From the NCBI GenBank assembly GCA_964540095.1, contig CAZILH010000023.1, forward strand, positions 1 to 15,222: a DNA stretch of 15,222 bases. The letters are read 5' to 3'. Origin of the DNA: CALMZN01 sp964540095 (GTDB taxonomy: Bacteria; Patescibacteriota; Patescibacteriia; UBA1558; GWA2-36-10). This document shows, piece by piece, positions 5,993 through 13,462 of this stretch (the first letter of the stretch is position 1; each line of letters opens with the position of its first letter). The translations under genes were made by a program, and so were the position numbers. The notes beneath the pieces were generated by a model, which saw only the letters and a program-made list of their open reading frames with translations, was not told where the DNA came from and did no database searches.

Positions 5993-7072
5993 TTATTTTT
6001 TTACTTGCCGCAAACTGGCCTCAATCAAGGACCACAAATCCCCGTCCAAAATAGCATTAGGATCATGCGATTCATATTCTGTGCGATGATCTTTGACCAT
6101 TTTGTAAGGATGCAAAACATAAGAGCGAATTTGATTGCCCCAAGCCGCGGCTGTATATTCGCCCTTCAAGGCCTGCTTTTCTTCCTCTTTTTTAGCGGCT
6201 TGATATCTTTCTAGCTTGCTCAAAAGTACAGCTAAAGCTTGATTTTTGTTTTGTAGTTGTGAGCGCTCGTTTTGGCAAACAGCTGTCAAACCAGTCGGCA
6301 AGTGGACAATCCGTACGGCTGAGTCCGTGGTATTGACTGACTGCCCGCCGTGACCAGAAGCTCGAAAGGTCTCCACTCTTAGCTCGCTATCATTGATTTT
6401 TACTTTTGGCTCGATAATTTCTGGTAAAACTTCTACCATAGCAAAAGAAGTATGCCGAGCGTGATCGGCATCAAATTCTGACAATCTCACCAAACGATGG
6501 ACGCCAGCTTCTTCTTTGAGATAGCCATAAGCAAAAGGCCCCACGAATTTAAAAGTCGCGCTTTTGATGCCAGCTTCATTGCCGGGAGTCCTTGATAAAT
6601 AAGTTGTTTGATAATTGTTTTTTTCACCAAACCTAAGATACATCCGCTCCAGCATCTGAGCCCAATCTTGGGCATCAACTCCGCCTGCTCCAGCATTGAT
6701 AGTAACAATAGCTGGCGCTTGATCATATTGGCCAGACAAAAGTAATTGCTGGGCCAATTGTTCGTATTTTTTTTGCTGATCAGCAAAATCATTAGCAAAC
6801 TCTTCTAACAAATCATCAGCTTGATTATCGGAACAGACAATTTCCAGATCTTCCAGCTGTTTTTTCAAATTTTCCCAGTCCGTAATCTGCAACTCTAGAT
6901 TACTCATTTCTTTGACAATACTAGCGGCTTCGCTTTTTTGCCAAAAATTCGCACCTTGAGTGTGGACACGCAGATCATCTAGACGCTGATGTTTTTGGGG
7001 AATATCCAAAGCAACTATCGCCTGATCAACTTGCAACAAAAGTTCTTTAATCTTTTTGCGTAATTCTTCCAC
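5993..7072 (-). CDS. prfB: Peptide chain release factor 2 (RF2)
   Basis: RF2 ends translation at UGA and UAA by triggering peptidyl-tRNA hydrolysis on the ribosome. The 359-residue chain matches RF2 over its whole length: a coiled N-terminal domain, AGAGGVDAQDWAQMLERMY (127-145), the RF2-type HTSFA block (207-211), and the catalytic GGQ at 242-244 in SGHGGQSVNTTDSAVR. The codon-reading tripeptide, SPF in typical RF2, is SEF at 198-200 (VRLSEFDADHARHTSF). It is not the P-x-T of RF1 either. The start is GTG at 7072, 2 nt after the htrA stop, so coupling is likely. The early reading frame is continuous, so the autoregulatory +1 frameshift found in many prfB genes is absent. Confidence 0.96.
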   Translation of the reverse strand: MEELRKKIKELLLQVDQAIVALDIPQKHQRLDDLRVHTQGANFWQKSEAASIVKEMSNLELQITDWENLKKQLEDLEIVCSDNQADDLLEEFANDFADQQKKYEQLAQQLLLSGQYDQAPAIVTINAGAGGVDAQDWAQMLERMYLRFGEKNNYQTTYLSRTPGNEAGIKSATFKFVGPFAYGYLKEEAGVHRLVRLSEFDADHARHTSFAMVEVLPEIIEPKVKINDSELRVETFRASGHGGQSVNTTDSAVRIVHLPTGLTAVCQNERSQLQNKNQALAVLLSKLERYQAAKKEEEKQALKGEYTAAAWGNQIRSYVLHPYKMVKDHRTEYESHDPNAILDGDLWSLIEASLRQVKK

Positions 7073-7074
7073 TG

Positions 7075-8268
7075 TTATTTTTTGTATCTTTCTAAAGTCA
7101 CAGGCACATCACGTAACTGACCCTTGGACCAAACTTTCAAATTTATTTTGTCATTGGGCTGAAATTGAGAAATAGCTTGAGCCAAATCATAATCTTTGCT
7201 TAGTTTTTTGCCATTGACCTCAGTAATAACGTCATTGGCTTGTAAACCCGCCTTACTAGCCGGTGAATCTGGCAAAACAGCCGTGTCAGTAGCTGTGTTA
7301 CCCTGCGCCAATAAAGCACCTTCCGTAATATCTAGTTTTAATTTCTTGGCCGTGTCTTCATCCAACATAGTGTATCTGACACCCAAATAAGGCCTGATAA
7401 TTTCACCTGTCTTTTTGACGCTATCAATTATTTGTCTGACTGAGTTGATAGGAATAGCAAAACCAATCAATTGTCCTTGACTGGAAATTGCCGTGTTGAT
7501 GCCAATCACTTGTCCAGACAGATTGAGCAATGGACCGCCAGAATTTCCTGGATTGATAGCGGCGTCAGTTTGGATGACATTGGCTAATTTCTCCGAGCTA
7601 CCACCGGTGCCAGCCACAATGCTCCGGCCCATACCTGACACCACGCCGACAGTGACAGTGTTGGAAAACTCAGCCAAAGCATTACCAATAGCCACGACAC
7701 TTTGACCAATCACCAATTTGTCAGAATCCCCCAGCTCAACCATTGGCAGACCGCTAGTTGCTATCTTTAAAACACCAATATCATTAAACAAATCTGTGCC
7801 CACAATTTCTGCATCAAAACGACGACCATCATTCAGTATTACTTTATATTTTGCTGTGGCATCTTCAATAACATGACGATTGGTCATGATCAGGCCATCA
7901 CTGGAAATAATAAAACCAGTGCCACCGCCTACTTTTTGGAAATCCGGCTCAGTGTTTTTTGGACTTTCTGGTTGCTGATTAAAAAATGGCCAGCTTCCAA
8001 AAAAATCGCTAAAAGGATCAACGCTGACATTTTTTGATACATCTTTTTGTATTTCAATAGAAACTACTGCTGGAGAAACTCTTTTTACAACATCCGTCAC
8101 CGAAGTTTCCTCTTGTCTGGCAACCTGTTGTTTAATAGCATTTTCAAAATTATTTCCCTTGGCCCACGGCAAATTACTAAGATTATTGACTATTAAATAA
8201 GAACCAAATAATCCACCCAAGATAGTACTTACCGCAATAATTAAAAAAACATCTAATCCTTTTCTCAT
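7075..8268 (-). CDS. HtrA/Deg-family serine protease with one PDZ domain
   Basis: This is a membrane-tethered quality-control protease acting outside the cytoplasmic membrane. The 397 residues comprise a short cytoplasmic start, one membrane segment (about 7-27), a linker, a trypsin-like domain (about 60-285) and a single C-terminal PDZ domain (about 292-394). The catalytic triad is visible: H132 in TNRHVIEDA, D163 in FNDIGVLKI and S243 in NPGNSGGPL. One PDZ and an N-terminal anchor make it DegS- or HtrA-like rather than DegP-like. It follows the small membrane protein gene by 74 nt and precedes prfB by 2 nt. Confidence 0.95.
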   Translation of the reverse strand: MRKGLDVFLIIAVSTILGGLFGSYLIVNNLSNLPWAKGNNFENAIKQQVARQEETSVTDVVKRVSPAVVSIEIQKDVSKNVSVDPFSDFFGSWPFFNQQPESPKNTEPDFQKVGGGTGFIISSDGLIMTNRHVIEDATAKYKVILNDGRRFDAEIVGTDLFNDIGVLKIATSGLPMVELGDSDKLVIGQSVVAIGNALAEFSNTVTVGVVSGMGRSIVAGTGGSSEKLANVIQTDAAINPGNSGGPLLNLSGQVIGINTAISSQGQLIGFAIPINSVRQIIDSVKKTGEIIRPYLGVRYTMLDEDTAKKLKLDITEGALLAQGNTATDTAVLPDSPASKAGLQANDVITEVNGKKLSKDYDLAQAISQFQPNDKINLKVWSKGQLRDVPVTLERYKK

Positions 8269-8342
8269 ATGTTTATTTTAAGTATTTAACTCCCGCTATT
8301 TAATTGAAAAATAAATTTACTTTACGAAGCGCGCGAAATTAA

Positions 8343-8693
8343 TTATTCGCAATACTGATTGATAATGTCCTGCCTCTTTACTGGGACACACAAAACCTCG
8401 AAGCCATCAACAGCTGGCGCTTGAACATTGTTGGTATCGCTGCCAAGCATGTCATTGATATAACCTATATTCAAGGCCTGCAGAGCTGGCTTTATCATGC
8501 CGACATAAGTTTTTACATAAGGTGAAATATAAACAATACCAAAAACTATAGGTACAACAATAATTAACCATTTGATAACATTCAAAATGGCTTCGGTCCT
8601 AAAATGCTTTTCAATTTTGTGCAAACGCCTATCAAGACTACTAAGCACCTCTTGATTTTGACGCACCACTTCTTTCAAATCTAGCTCTTCCAT
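8343..8693 (-). CDS. Small single-pass membrane protein of unknown function
   Basis: I do not recognise this protein. With the ATG at 8693 it has 116 residues: a charged, probably coiled-coil N-terminus (LKEVVRQNQEVLSSLDRRLHK), a hydrophobic segment centred near residues 38-58 (IKWLIIVVPIVFGIVYI), a region that may form a second short amphipathic helix, and a C-terminal tail with two cysteines. A TTG start six codons upstream (8711) is possible. It lies between nrdR and htrA on the same strand, about 24 nt after nrdR, and is probably co-transcribed with nrdR. There are no catalytic motifs. Confidence 0.75.
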   Translation of the reverse strand: MEELDLKEVVRQNQEVLSSLDRRLHKIEKHFRTEAILNVIKWLIIVVPIVFGIVYISPYVKTYVGMIKPALQALNIGYINDMLGSDTNNVQAPAVDGFEVLCVPVKRQDIINQYCE

Positions 8694-8717
8694 TTTTTTA
8701 TTATTTAACAAAGCGAA

Positions 8718-9185
8718 TTATTTTTTATTCCTATTTTGTTTTAGCAAGCGATTAAGCTCGGCTTGAAATGTTTTGACATCTTTGAAACTGCGATAAACTG
8801 AGGCATAGCGAATATAGGCCACTTGATCAAAACTTTTGATCTTTCTCATAACAATTTCTCCAATATCCTTGGAAGTGATTTCATTGTTACCAATTTTTTG
8901 GATATCACGCTCAATGTCGCGTACTAATTTTTGAAACTCCTCTTCTAAATAAGCTCTTTTCTCCAATGAAGCACGAAGACCCTTGACCAGCTTATCACGG
9001 CTATAATTTTCTCGACGACCATCGCGCTTGATAACCACTAAATCCAATATTTCTATGTCTTCAATAGTAGAAAAACGATAAGAACACTTTTCGCAGGCTC
9101 GCCTGCGCCTAATGCTAAAACCCTCGCCACTTAAGCGAGAGTCAATTACCTTGGTGTCTTTTTTGTTGCAAATGGGGCAATTCAT
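8718..9185 (-). CDS. nrdR: Transcriptional repressor NrdR
   Basis: NrdR represses ribonucleotide reductase genes in response to ATP/dATP levels. The 155-residue product begins with the Zn-ribbon cysteines C3, C6, C31 and C34 (MNCPIC and CEKCSYRFST) and has the basic RRRR patch (26-29) typical of the DNA-contacting ribbon. The ATP-cone domain follows at about 47-137 (VIKRDGRRENYSRDKL onward). Length is normal for the family. No ribonucleotide reductase gene lies in the window. The gene sits 41 nt after ftsZ and may be read from the ftsA promoter, which would link dNTP control with division. Confidence 0.96.
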   Translation of the reverse strand: MNCPICNKKDTKVIDSRLSGEGFSIRRRRACEKCSYRFSTIEDIEILDLVVIKRDGRRENYSRDKLVKGLRASLEKRAYLEEEFQKLVRDIERDIQKIGNNEITSKDIGEIVMRKIKSFDQVAYIRYASVYRSFKDVKTFQAELNRLLKQNRNKK

Positions 9186-9226
9186 CCCGTTAGAAATATA
9201 TTACGCCAAATTATTAAAATTTATAT

Positions 9227-10402
9227 TTAACGATCTTTAATTTTTTTTCTCAAAAAAGCCGGTATATCCCATTCCTCTTCTTCTTTGGTCTTGGGAGCCA
9301 ATTCTGAGTCCTCTTCTTCGCGCTCTGGTTTTTTCTCAAAAGCGTTTTTTATTTGGCGATCTTCGCTGGTTTTGGTAAAAGCATCAGAAAAAGAAGTGAC
9401 CGCTGGCCGTGTTAATTCCACTTTGCTTTCGGAGCTCTTCTTGAAACCAGTGGCAATAACAGTCACTTTGACATCTTCACCCAATGATTCGTCAATAACT
9501 GCACCAAAAATTATTTTGGCTTCTGGATCACAATGAGCGGTAATGACTTCAGCGGCCTCACTGACTTCATACATAGTCAAATTACTGCTACCCGAAATAG
9601 TAAACAGCACACCAGTAGCGCCGTTGATGGATAATTCAAGCAATGGACTGTCTATGGCTGCTTTGGCCGCCTCTTTGGCTCTTTCTTCGCCATTTGCCCG
9701 ACCAATACCCATCAAAGCTGAACCCGCTTGCTTCATGATAGCTTTGACATCAGCAAAGTCGACATTGACTAAACCCGGCACAGTGATCACCTCCGAAATA
9801 CCCTGCACACCTTGTTTTAATACTTCATCAACAATGGCAAAAGCATCAAGCAGTGAGGTCTTGCGATCGATAATCTGCAATAATCTATCGTTTGGTATGG
9901 TAATGATTGTATCTACTTTGTCAGCCAAGCGCTCTAAGCCGCGTTCGGCAATATCACGACGCTGTACTCCTTCAAAGGTAAAGGGCTTGGTCACCACTGC
10001 CACAGTCAAAGCACCAAGCTCTCTAGCAATATCAGCAATGACTGGAGCTGCCCCTGTGCCAGTACCTCCGCCTAGGCCACAGGTAATAAAAACCATATCC
10101 GCGCCAGATAGTTTTGACAAAATCTCTTGCTCGTTTTCTTCAGCACTTTTTAATCCCAAATCTGGATCCATGCCCGCTCCTAAGCCCCTAGTGGTATTTC
10201 GACCAATATGAATTTTGTGGCTAGCCACCGAGCTATGCAAAGCTTGCGCGTCAGTGTTGACAGCTAGAAACTCCACACCTCTAATCTTGGCCGCCACCAT
10301 GCGGTTGACAGCTGAATTGCCAGAACCACCAACACCAACTACTTTGATATTAGCAAATGTTTCTACTGGCGGTAACACTTCTTTGATATTTTTTTTCACC
10401 AT
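9227..10402 (-). CDS. ftsZ: Cell division protein FtsZ
   Basis: This tubulin-like GTPase polymerises into the division ring at mid-cell. The 391 residues show the GTP-binding loop GGGTGTG (111-117), the early glycine-rich VVGVGGSGNSAVNRM (21-35), and the T7 synergy loop NVDFADVK (213-220) with its GTPase-activating aspartates. A charged, poorly conserved linker (about 340-377) leads to a conserved C-terminal peptide, WDIPAFLRKK (378-387), which usually binds FtsA or SepF. All core elements are intact. The gene starts 19 nt after ftsA, the classical order, and has only a weak ribosome binding site. Confidence 0.98.
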   Translation of the reverse strand: MVKKNIKEVLPPVETFANIKVVGVGGSGNSAVNRMVAAKIRGVEFLAVNTDAQALHSSVASHKIHIGRNTTRGLGAGMDPDLGLKSAEENEQEILSKLSGADMVFITCGLGGGTGTGAAPVIADIARELGALTVAVVTKPFTFEGVQRRDIAERGLERLADKVDTIITIPNDRLLQIIDRKTSLLDAFAIVDEVLKQGVQGISEVITVPGLVNVDFADVKAIMKQAGSALMGIGRANGEERAKEAAKAAIDSPLLELSINGATGVLFTISGSSNLTMYEVSEAAEVITAHCDPEAKIIFGAVIDESLGEDVKVTVIATGFKKSSESKVELTRPAVTSFSDAFTKTSEDRQIKNAFEKKPEREEEDSELAPKTKEEEEWDIPAFLRKKIKDR

Positions 10403-10421
10403 CTTTTTTTACTTGGATTAT

Positions 10422-11666
10422 TTAGGAAGGCCAAATTGACTTAAAGACATTGTTAATTTTTGATCCCATTTTTTTAAAAATATCCGCTCCCGGTAAGGTA
10501 TAGCCACTTTCAATATTTCGATCAGCCCAAATGACTAAACCCAAAGCAGTGGTATATTCTGGATCATTTAATTTATCTATGGGGAAATCCTGATTGATTG
10601 GCAAACCATGAAAAACTGGCAGTTCAAATACTTGCTTAGCCAAATCAATTATCATTGGCAACTTTGAGCCACCGCCAGTTAAAATTATCCCCGCTGGTAG
10701 CTTACCAGCTCGCCCAATTTTTTTCAATTCTTCATTGACTACCTCAAAAATTTCCGTCATTCTAGCTTCCGAAATTAAAGCAATATCACGCTTGTAGACG
10801 AAGCTACCTTTTTTCTCTTCTTCGGAATATTTATGCAGATCAACTTCATCGCGTTTGGAAATGCCCTCAGCCAAAGCTTGAGCATGATCCAACTTTACTG
10901 CTTCGGCTACCATGACAGAAGTTTTCAAACCAATGGCTAAATCGTTGGTAATGTGACCAGCGCCTACTGGCAAAACCGCAGTGTGTAAAATATTGCCATC
11001 TTCAAAAACCGCCAAAGAAGTAGTAGCTGCGCCAATATTGACCACGGCCACACCCAATTCTTTCTGCTTCTTGGTCAAAACTGCCTCGGCTGTAGCTAAA
11101 ATTGAAAAAACTATAAACTCAATATCCACTCCTGTCCGATAAATACACTTGGTCAAATTTTTGACCTGCGAAGACAAGGCCATCACTACTTGGGTCTCCA
11201 CTTCCAACCTGACACCAGTCATGCCTTGGGGCTCTTTGATATTTTTCTGATCATCAAGGTTGTAGGCAATGGGCAAAACATGCAAAATCTCGTAATTGGG
11301 CATGATGGTTGTGCTTTCGGCTACTTCCACGGCCCGAGCAATATCAGAGTCCTCTACTTGCTGACTGGCCTTGGCCACAGCCACAACACCACGACTGTTG
11401 GTAGTTTTGATGTGTGTACCAGAAATACCAACCACAATTTTATCAATCCTTAAAGCCGTCATTCTTTCGCATTTTTCCATGACCTCGGCAATAGAAGAAA
11501 CAGTATCCTCAATAGAGTTGATTGATCCGCGACTAATACCCAAAGACGGAGTTTCAGCTACTCCAATTATTTTCAACCGATTCTCACCCAAACGCTGACC
11601 CATGACTATCCTAATGGATTGGGTGCCGATATCGAGACCAGTAATGATTTCTCTGTTTTTGGACAT
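10422..11666 (-). CDS. ftsA: Cell division protein FtsA
   Basis: This actin-fold protein tethers FtsZ to the membrane. The 414 residues include the phosphate-1 motif GLDIGTQSIRIVMG (10-23), an SHS2-type insertion (about 80-165), the phosphate-2 region VVNIGAATTSLAVF (208-221), the adenosine motif IILTGGGSKLPM (327-338) and a C-terminal amphipathic helix (about 396-412, IFKKMGSKINNVFKSIW) suited to membrane targeting. In phosphate-2 the usual D-I-G-x-x-T begins with N210, so nucleotide turnover may differ. The FtsZ-tail-binding partner is encoded directly downstream. Transcription is probably from the strong promoter at 11708-11736. Confidence 0.96.
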   Translation of the reverse strand: MSKNREIITGLDIGTQSIRIVMGQRLGENRLKIIGVAETPSLGISRGSINSIEDTVSSIAEVMEKCERMTALRIDKIVVGISGTHIKTTNSRGVVAVAKASQQVEDSDIARAVEVAESTTIMPNYEILHVLPIAYNLDDQKNIKEPQGMTGVRLEVETQVVMALSSQVKNLTKCIYRTGVDIEFIVFSILATAEAVLTKKQKELGVAVVNIGAATTSLAVFEDGNILHTAVLPVGAGHITNDLAIGLKTSVMVAEAVKLDHAQALAEGISKRDEVDLHKYSEEEKKGSFVYKRDIALISEARMTEIFEVVNEELKKIGRAGKLPAGIILTGGGSKLPMIIDLAKQVFELPVFHGLPINQDFPIDKLNDPEYTTALGLVIWADRNIESGYTLPGADIFKKMGSKINNVFKSIWPS

Positions 11667-11707
11667 TTAGACAAACGGGGCTAAAAAATTCGCCTTAATA
11701 ATAGTTA

Positions 11708-11736
11708 ATTATAATTAAAATCTGACATTTTGCCAA
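11708..11736 (-). promoter_or_regulatory. Strong predicted promoter of the ftsA-ftsZ operon
   Basis: On the minus strand: -35 TTGGCA (11731-11736, five of six consensus bases), a 17-nt spacer and a perfect -10 TATAAT (11708-11713). It lies in the gap after dgkA and leaves a leader of about 35 nt before the ftsA ATG. Confidence 0.7.
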
Positions 11737-11742
11737 ATAATT

Positions 11743-12078
11743 TTATATAAAAATAATCAAACCAATAACTACGGCAAAAAAAGCTACCAATAATACCATA
11801 CCCGCTAATAAATCCTTGATTTCTTTGGTATAACCGTGGGTTTTGGGGGCTAGCATATCCACTAATCTTTCAATGGCTGAATTAAATATTTCCAGAGCCA
11901 AAATCAGGGCAATGACCAAAAGCAAAGCTATCCACAAGCTTTGACTCAAACCCCGCCAATATCCCAAAAGCAGAACAAAGGTTGTGGCCAAAAGATGAAG
12001 ACGAAAATTATGCTCACTGCGAATAACAATTTTCAATCCTTGCCAAGCGTGTTTAAAACTTTTCCACCAGACGGCCAT
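11743..12078 (-). CDS. dgkA: Diacylglycerol kinase / undecaprenol kinase family protein
   Basis: This is a small integral membrane kinase of 111 residues that phosphorylates diacylglycerol or, in Gram-positive-type members, undecaprenol for cell-wall lipid carrier recycling. The sequence shows the N-terminal amphipathic region, SEHNFRLH (21-28), three hydrophobic helices, the signature ALEIFNSAIERLVD (61-74) with E63, N66 and E70, and KDLLAGMVL (88-96). Active-site acidic residues are intact. The short form resembles UdpK more than the Gram-negative DgkA, but the substrate cannot be settled from sequence. It starts 1 nt after the ybeY stop, a pairing common across bacteria. Confidence 0.92.
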   Translation of the reverse strand: MAVWWKSFKHAWQGLKIVIRSEHNFRLHLLATTFVLLLGYWRGLSQSLWIALLLVIALILALEIFNSAIERLVDMLAPKTHGYTKEIKDLLAGMVLLVAFFAVVIGLIIFI

Positions 12079-12079
12079 A

Positions 12080-12490
12080 CTAAAACTTACTTAATAATAA
12101 CTGCTCTTCTTTTTCTTGACGTGTAGCTTCACTGGTACTTTTCTCGTGGTCATAGCCCAAAAGATGCAAAGTACCATGAAGCAGTAATAATTTTAATTCT
12201 GATTTTATGCTTTTATTTTTTTCTATTGCCTGTTTTTTGGCTTGCTCTAAGCAAATCACTATTTCACCCAATATATTTTTGTCTTCTAGATTGAAAGACA
12301 AAACATCAGTCACTTTATTTTTCTGGCGATATACTTTGTTTAATTTTTTTATTTCTTCAGGACTTAGCAGAGCGACAGAAATTTCTTTTTTTATTTTATA
12401 CTTTGACGAGATGACTCGAGAAAAATCAGTGAGCCAAGCAAAATCCGCTCTATAGCCACGCTTATTAAGGGTGATTATTTTATTATTCAT
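12080..12490 (-). CDS. ybeY: Endoribonuclease YbeY (rRNA maturation factor)
   Basis: YbeY is a metal-dependent RNase that takes part in 16S rRNA 3'-end maturation and ribosome quality control. The 136-residue product has the zinc-binding HGTLHLLGYDH motif (H105, H109, H115), TDVLSF (61-66) and GEI (75-77), all diagnostic. I chose the ATG at 12490, immediately after the stop of the upstream gene. A TTG seven codons upstream would overlap it. The close junctions on both sides (1 nt each) point to one transcript with the two TSP3 membrane proteins and dgkA. The stop is TAG. Confidence 0.95.
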   Translation of the reverse strand: MNNKIITLNKRGYRADFAWLTDFSRVISSKYKIKKEISVALLSPEEIKKLNKVYRQKNKVTDVLSFNLEDKNILGEIVICLEQAKKQAIEKNKSIKSELKLLLLHGTLHLLGYDHEKSTSEATRQEKEEQLLLSKF

Positions 12491-12491
12491 T

Positions 12492-13448
12492 TTATAAACC
12501 TGGGCTAACAAACTTAAAGCTCTTGAGCATCATCTCAAAAGTTGTGGCAAAATTGTGGCTATCGTTGCTGGTGTCATAAATAATGGTATAGACGTAGCCG
12601 GTGGTCACTATTAAAACCTGCTTTTTGTCAGTAGAACGCAGGGCAGCTTGATTACCAATCTTAAAATTTTCCATAACTTGAATGCCGTATAAGGTTTTTT
12701 GCCAATCAACCAAGCTTTTCTGACCAACATTTTCAGTCACCTCGATGCGTACTAATTCTGAAGTGGAAGTATCTGGTATAAATTCAATTTTCTGCCGTGA
12801 ATCATCGATGGCTTTGACTAGCCAAGCTTTGGGAGAAAAAATTTCATAAGCATACAAGTCATTGGTATAGCGGATGACTAGACCAGAATCAATAAGCTTC
12901 TGGCCACTAGCCAGTGGATCGTATAAATTTTTTATTTCATCGCCATCACTGTAACCATCTTTATCTGAATCCACAATCTGCTTGTCTGTCTGATAGGTCT
13001 GTTCTTCCAAGTCAGTCAAACCATCTTGATCAGTATCAATAGCGACTACAATTGGATTTGGATTTTCATTAGTATTGGTATTATTGTTTTGATTATTATT
13101 GGCATTATCTACATTAGCATTGGAGTTGGTGTTCTCGTTGTTATTGACATCAACATTGACATTGGTATTTTCATTACCAATATTGGTATTTTGATTAATG
13201 TTTTGGTTGACATTGGTATTAGTATTTTTGGGCTTATTTTTCTGCTGTAGCCAATAATAGCCACCACCCAAAAGGGCCATAAGCAAAACAAAAACCAGCA
13301 CAAAAAAAACTACTATGCCTTTGGCTCCACTATCTTTTTTCTTGGGATTCTGAATGACAAATTTTTTGGGCATGATGCGTATTTCTTCTTCGTTGACCAA
13401 AAAATTTTCAGGAACTTTTTCCCCGGTTTTTTTTATATCTTCTGCCAT
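12492..13448 (-). CDS. Membrane-anchored protein with Asn-rich stalk, TSP3 repeats and C-terminal domain
   Basis: This 318-residue protein has a cytoplasmic N-terminus (1-42), one membrane helix (about 44-66), an Asn/Thr-rich low-complexity stalk (about 74-132), two TSP3-like calcium-binding units (DTDQDGLTDLEE, 138-149, and DSDKDGYSDGDE, 160-171), and a C-terminal globular domain (about 188-318). That domain starts YAYEIFSPKAW and looks like the PsbP-like domains seen in other small-genome bacteria, a tentative match. The topology puts the repeats and the last domain outside the cell. It resembles the upstream gene in design but has a different final domain. The gap to that gene is 14 nt, indicating an operon. 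Exact function is unknown. Confidence 0.82.
   Translation of the reverse strand: MAEDIKKTGEKVPENFLVNEEEIRIMPKKFVIQNPKKKDSGAKGIVVFFVLVFVLLMALLGGGYYWLQQKNKPKNTNTNVNQNINQNTNIGNENTNVNVDVNNNENTNSNANVDNANNNQNNNTNTNENPNPIVVAIDTDQDGLTDLEEQTYQTDKQIVDSDKDGYSDGDEIKNLYDPLASGQKLIDSGLVIRYTNDLYAYEIFSPKAWLVKAIDDSRQKIEFIPDTSTSELVRIEVTENVGQKSLVDWQKTLYGIQVMENFKIGNQAALRSTDKKQVLIVTTGYVYTIIYDTSNDSHNFATTFEMMLKSFKFVSPGL
13053..13229. repeat. Low-complexity AAT/AAC-rich tract coding the Asn stalk
   Basis: The tract encodes residues 74-132 of the downstream TSP3 protein, alternating Asn codons with Thr, Val, Ile and Glu codons. It creates spurious open frames on the plus strand. Such tracts are prone to length change by slippage. 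Confidence 0.7.
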
Positions 13449-13462
13449 AAATTATTTTAATA

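Noticed and set aside
9543..10211. Long plus-strand ORF (222 codons) opposite ftsZ
   Set aside because: It is the antisense shadow of a strongly conserved gene, and its translation is Ser/Ala/Pro-rich without motifs.
13026..13250. Plus-strand ORF opposite the Asn-rich stalk
   Set aside because: It is the complement of a low-complexity AAT/AAC tract and gives an Ile-rich sequence with no gene features.
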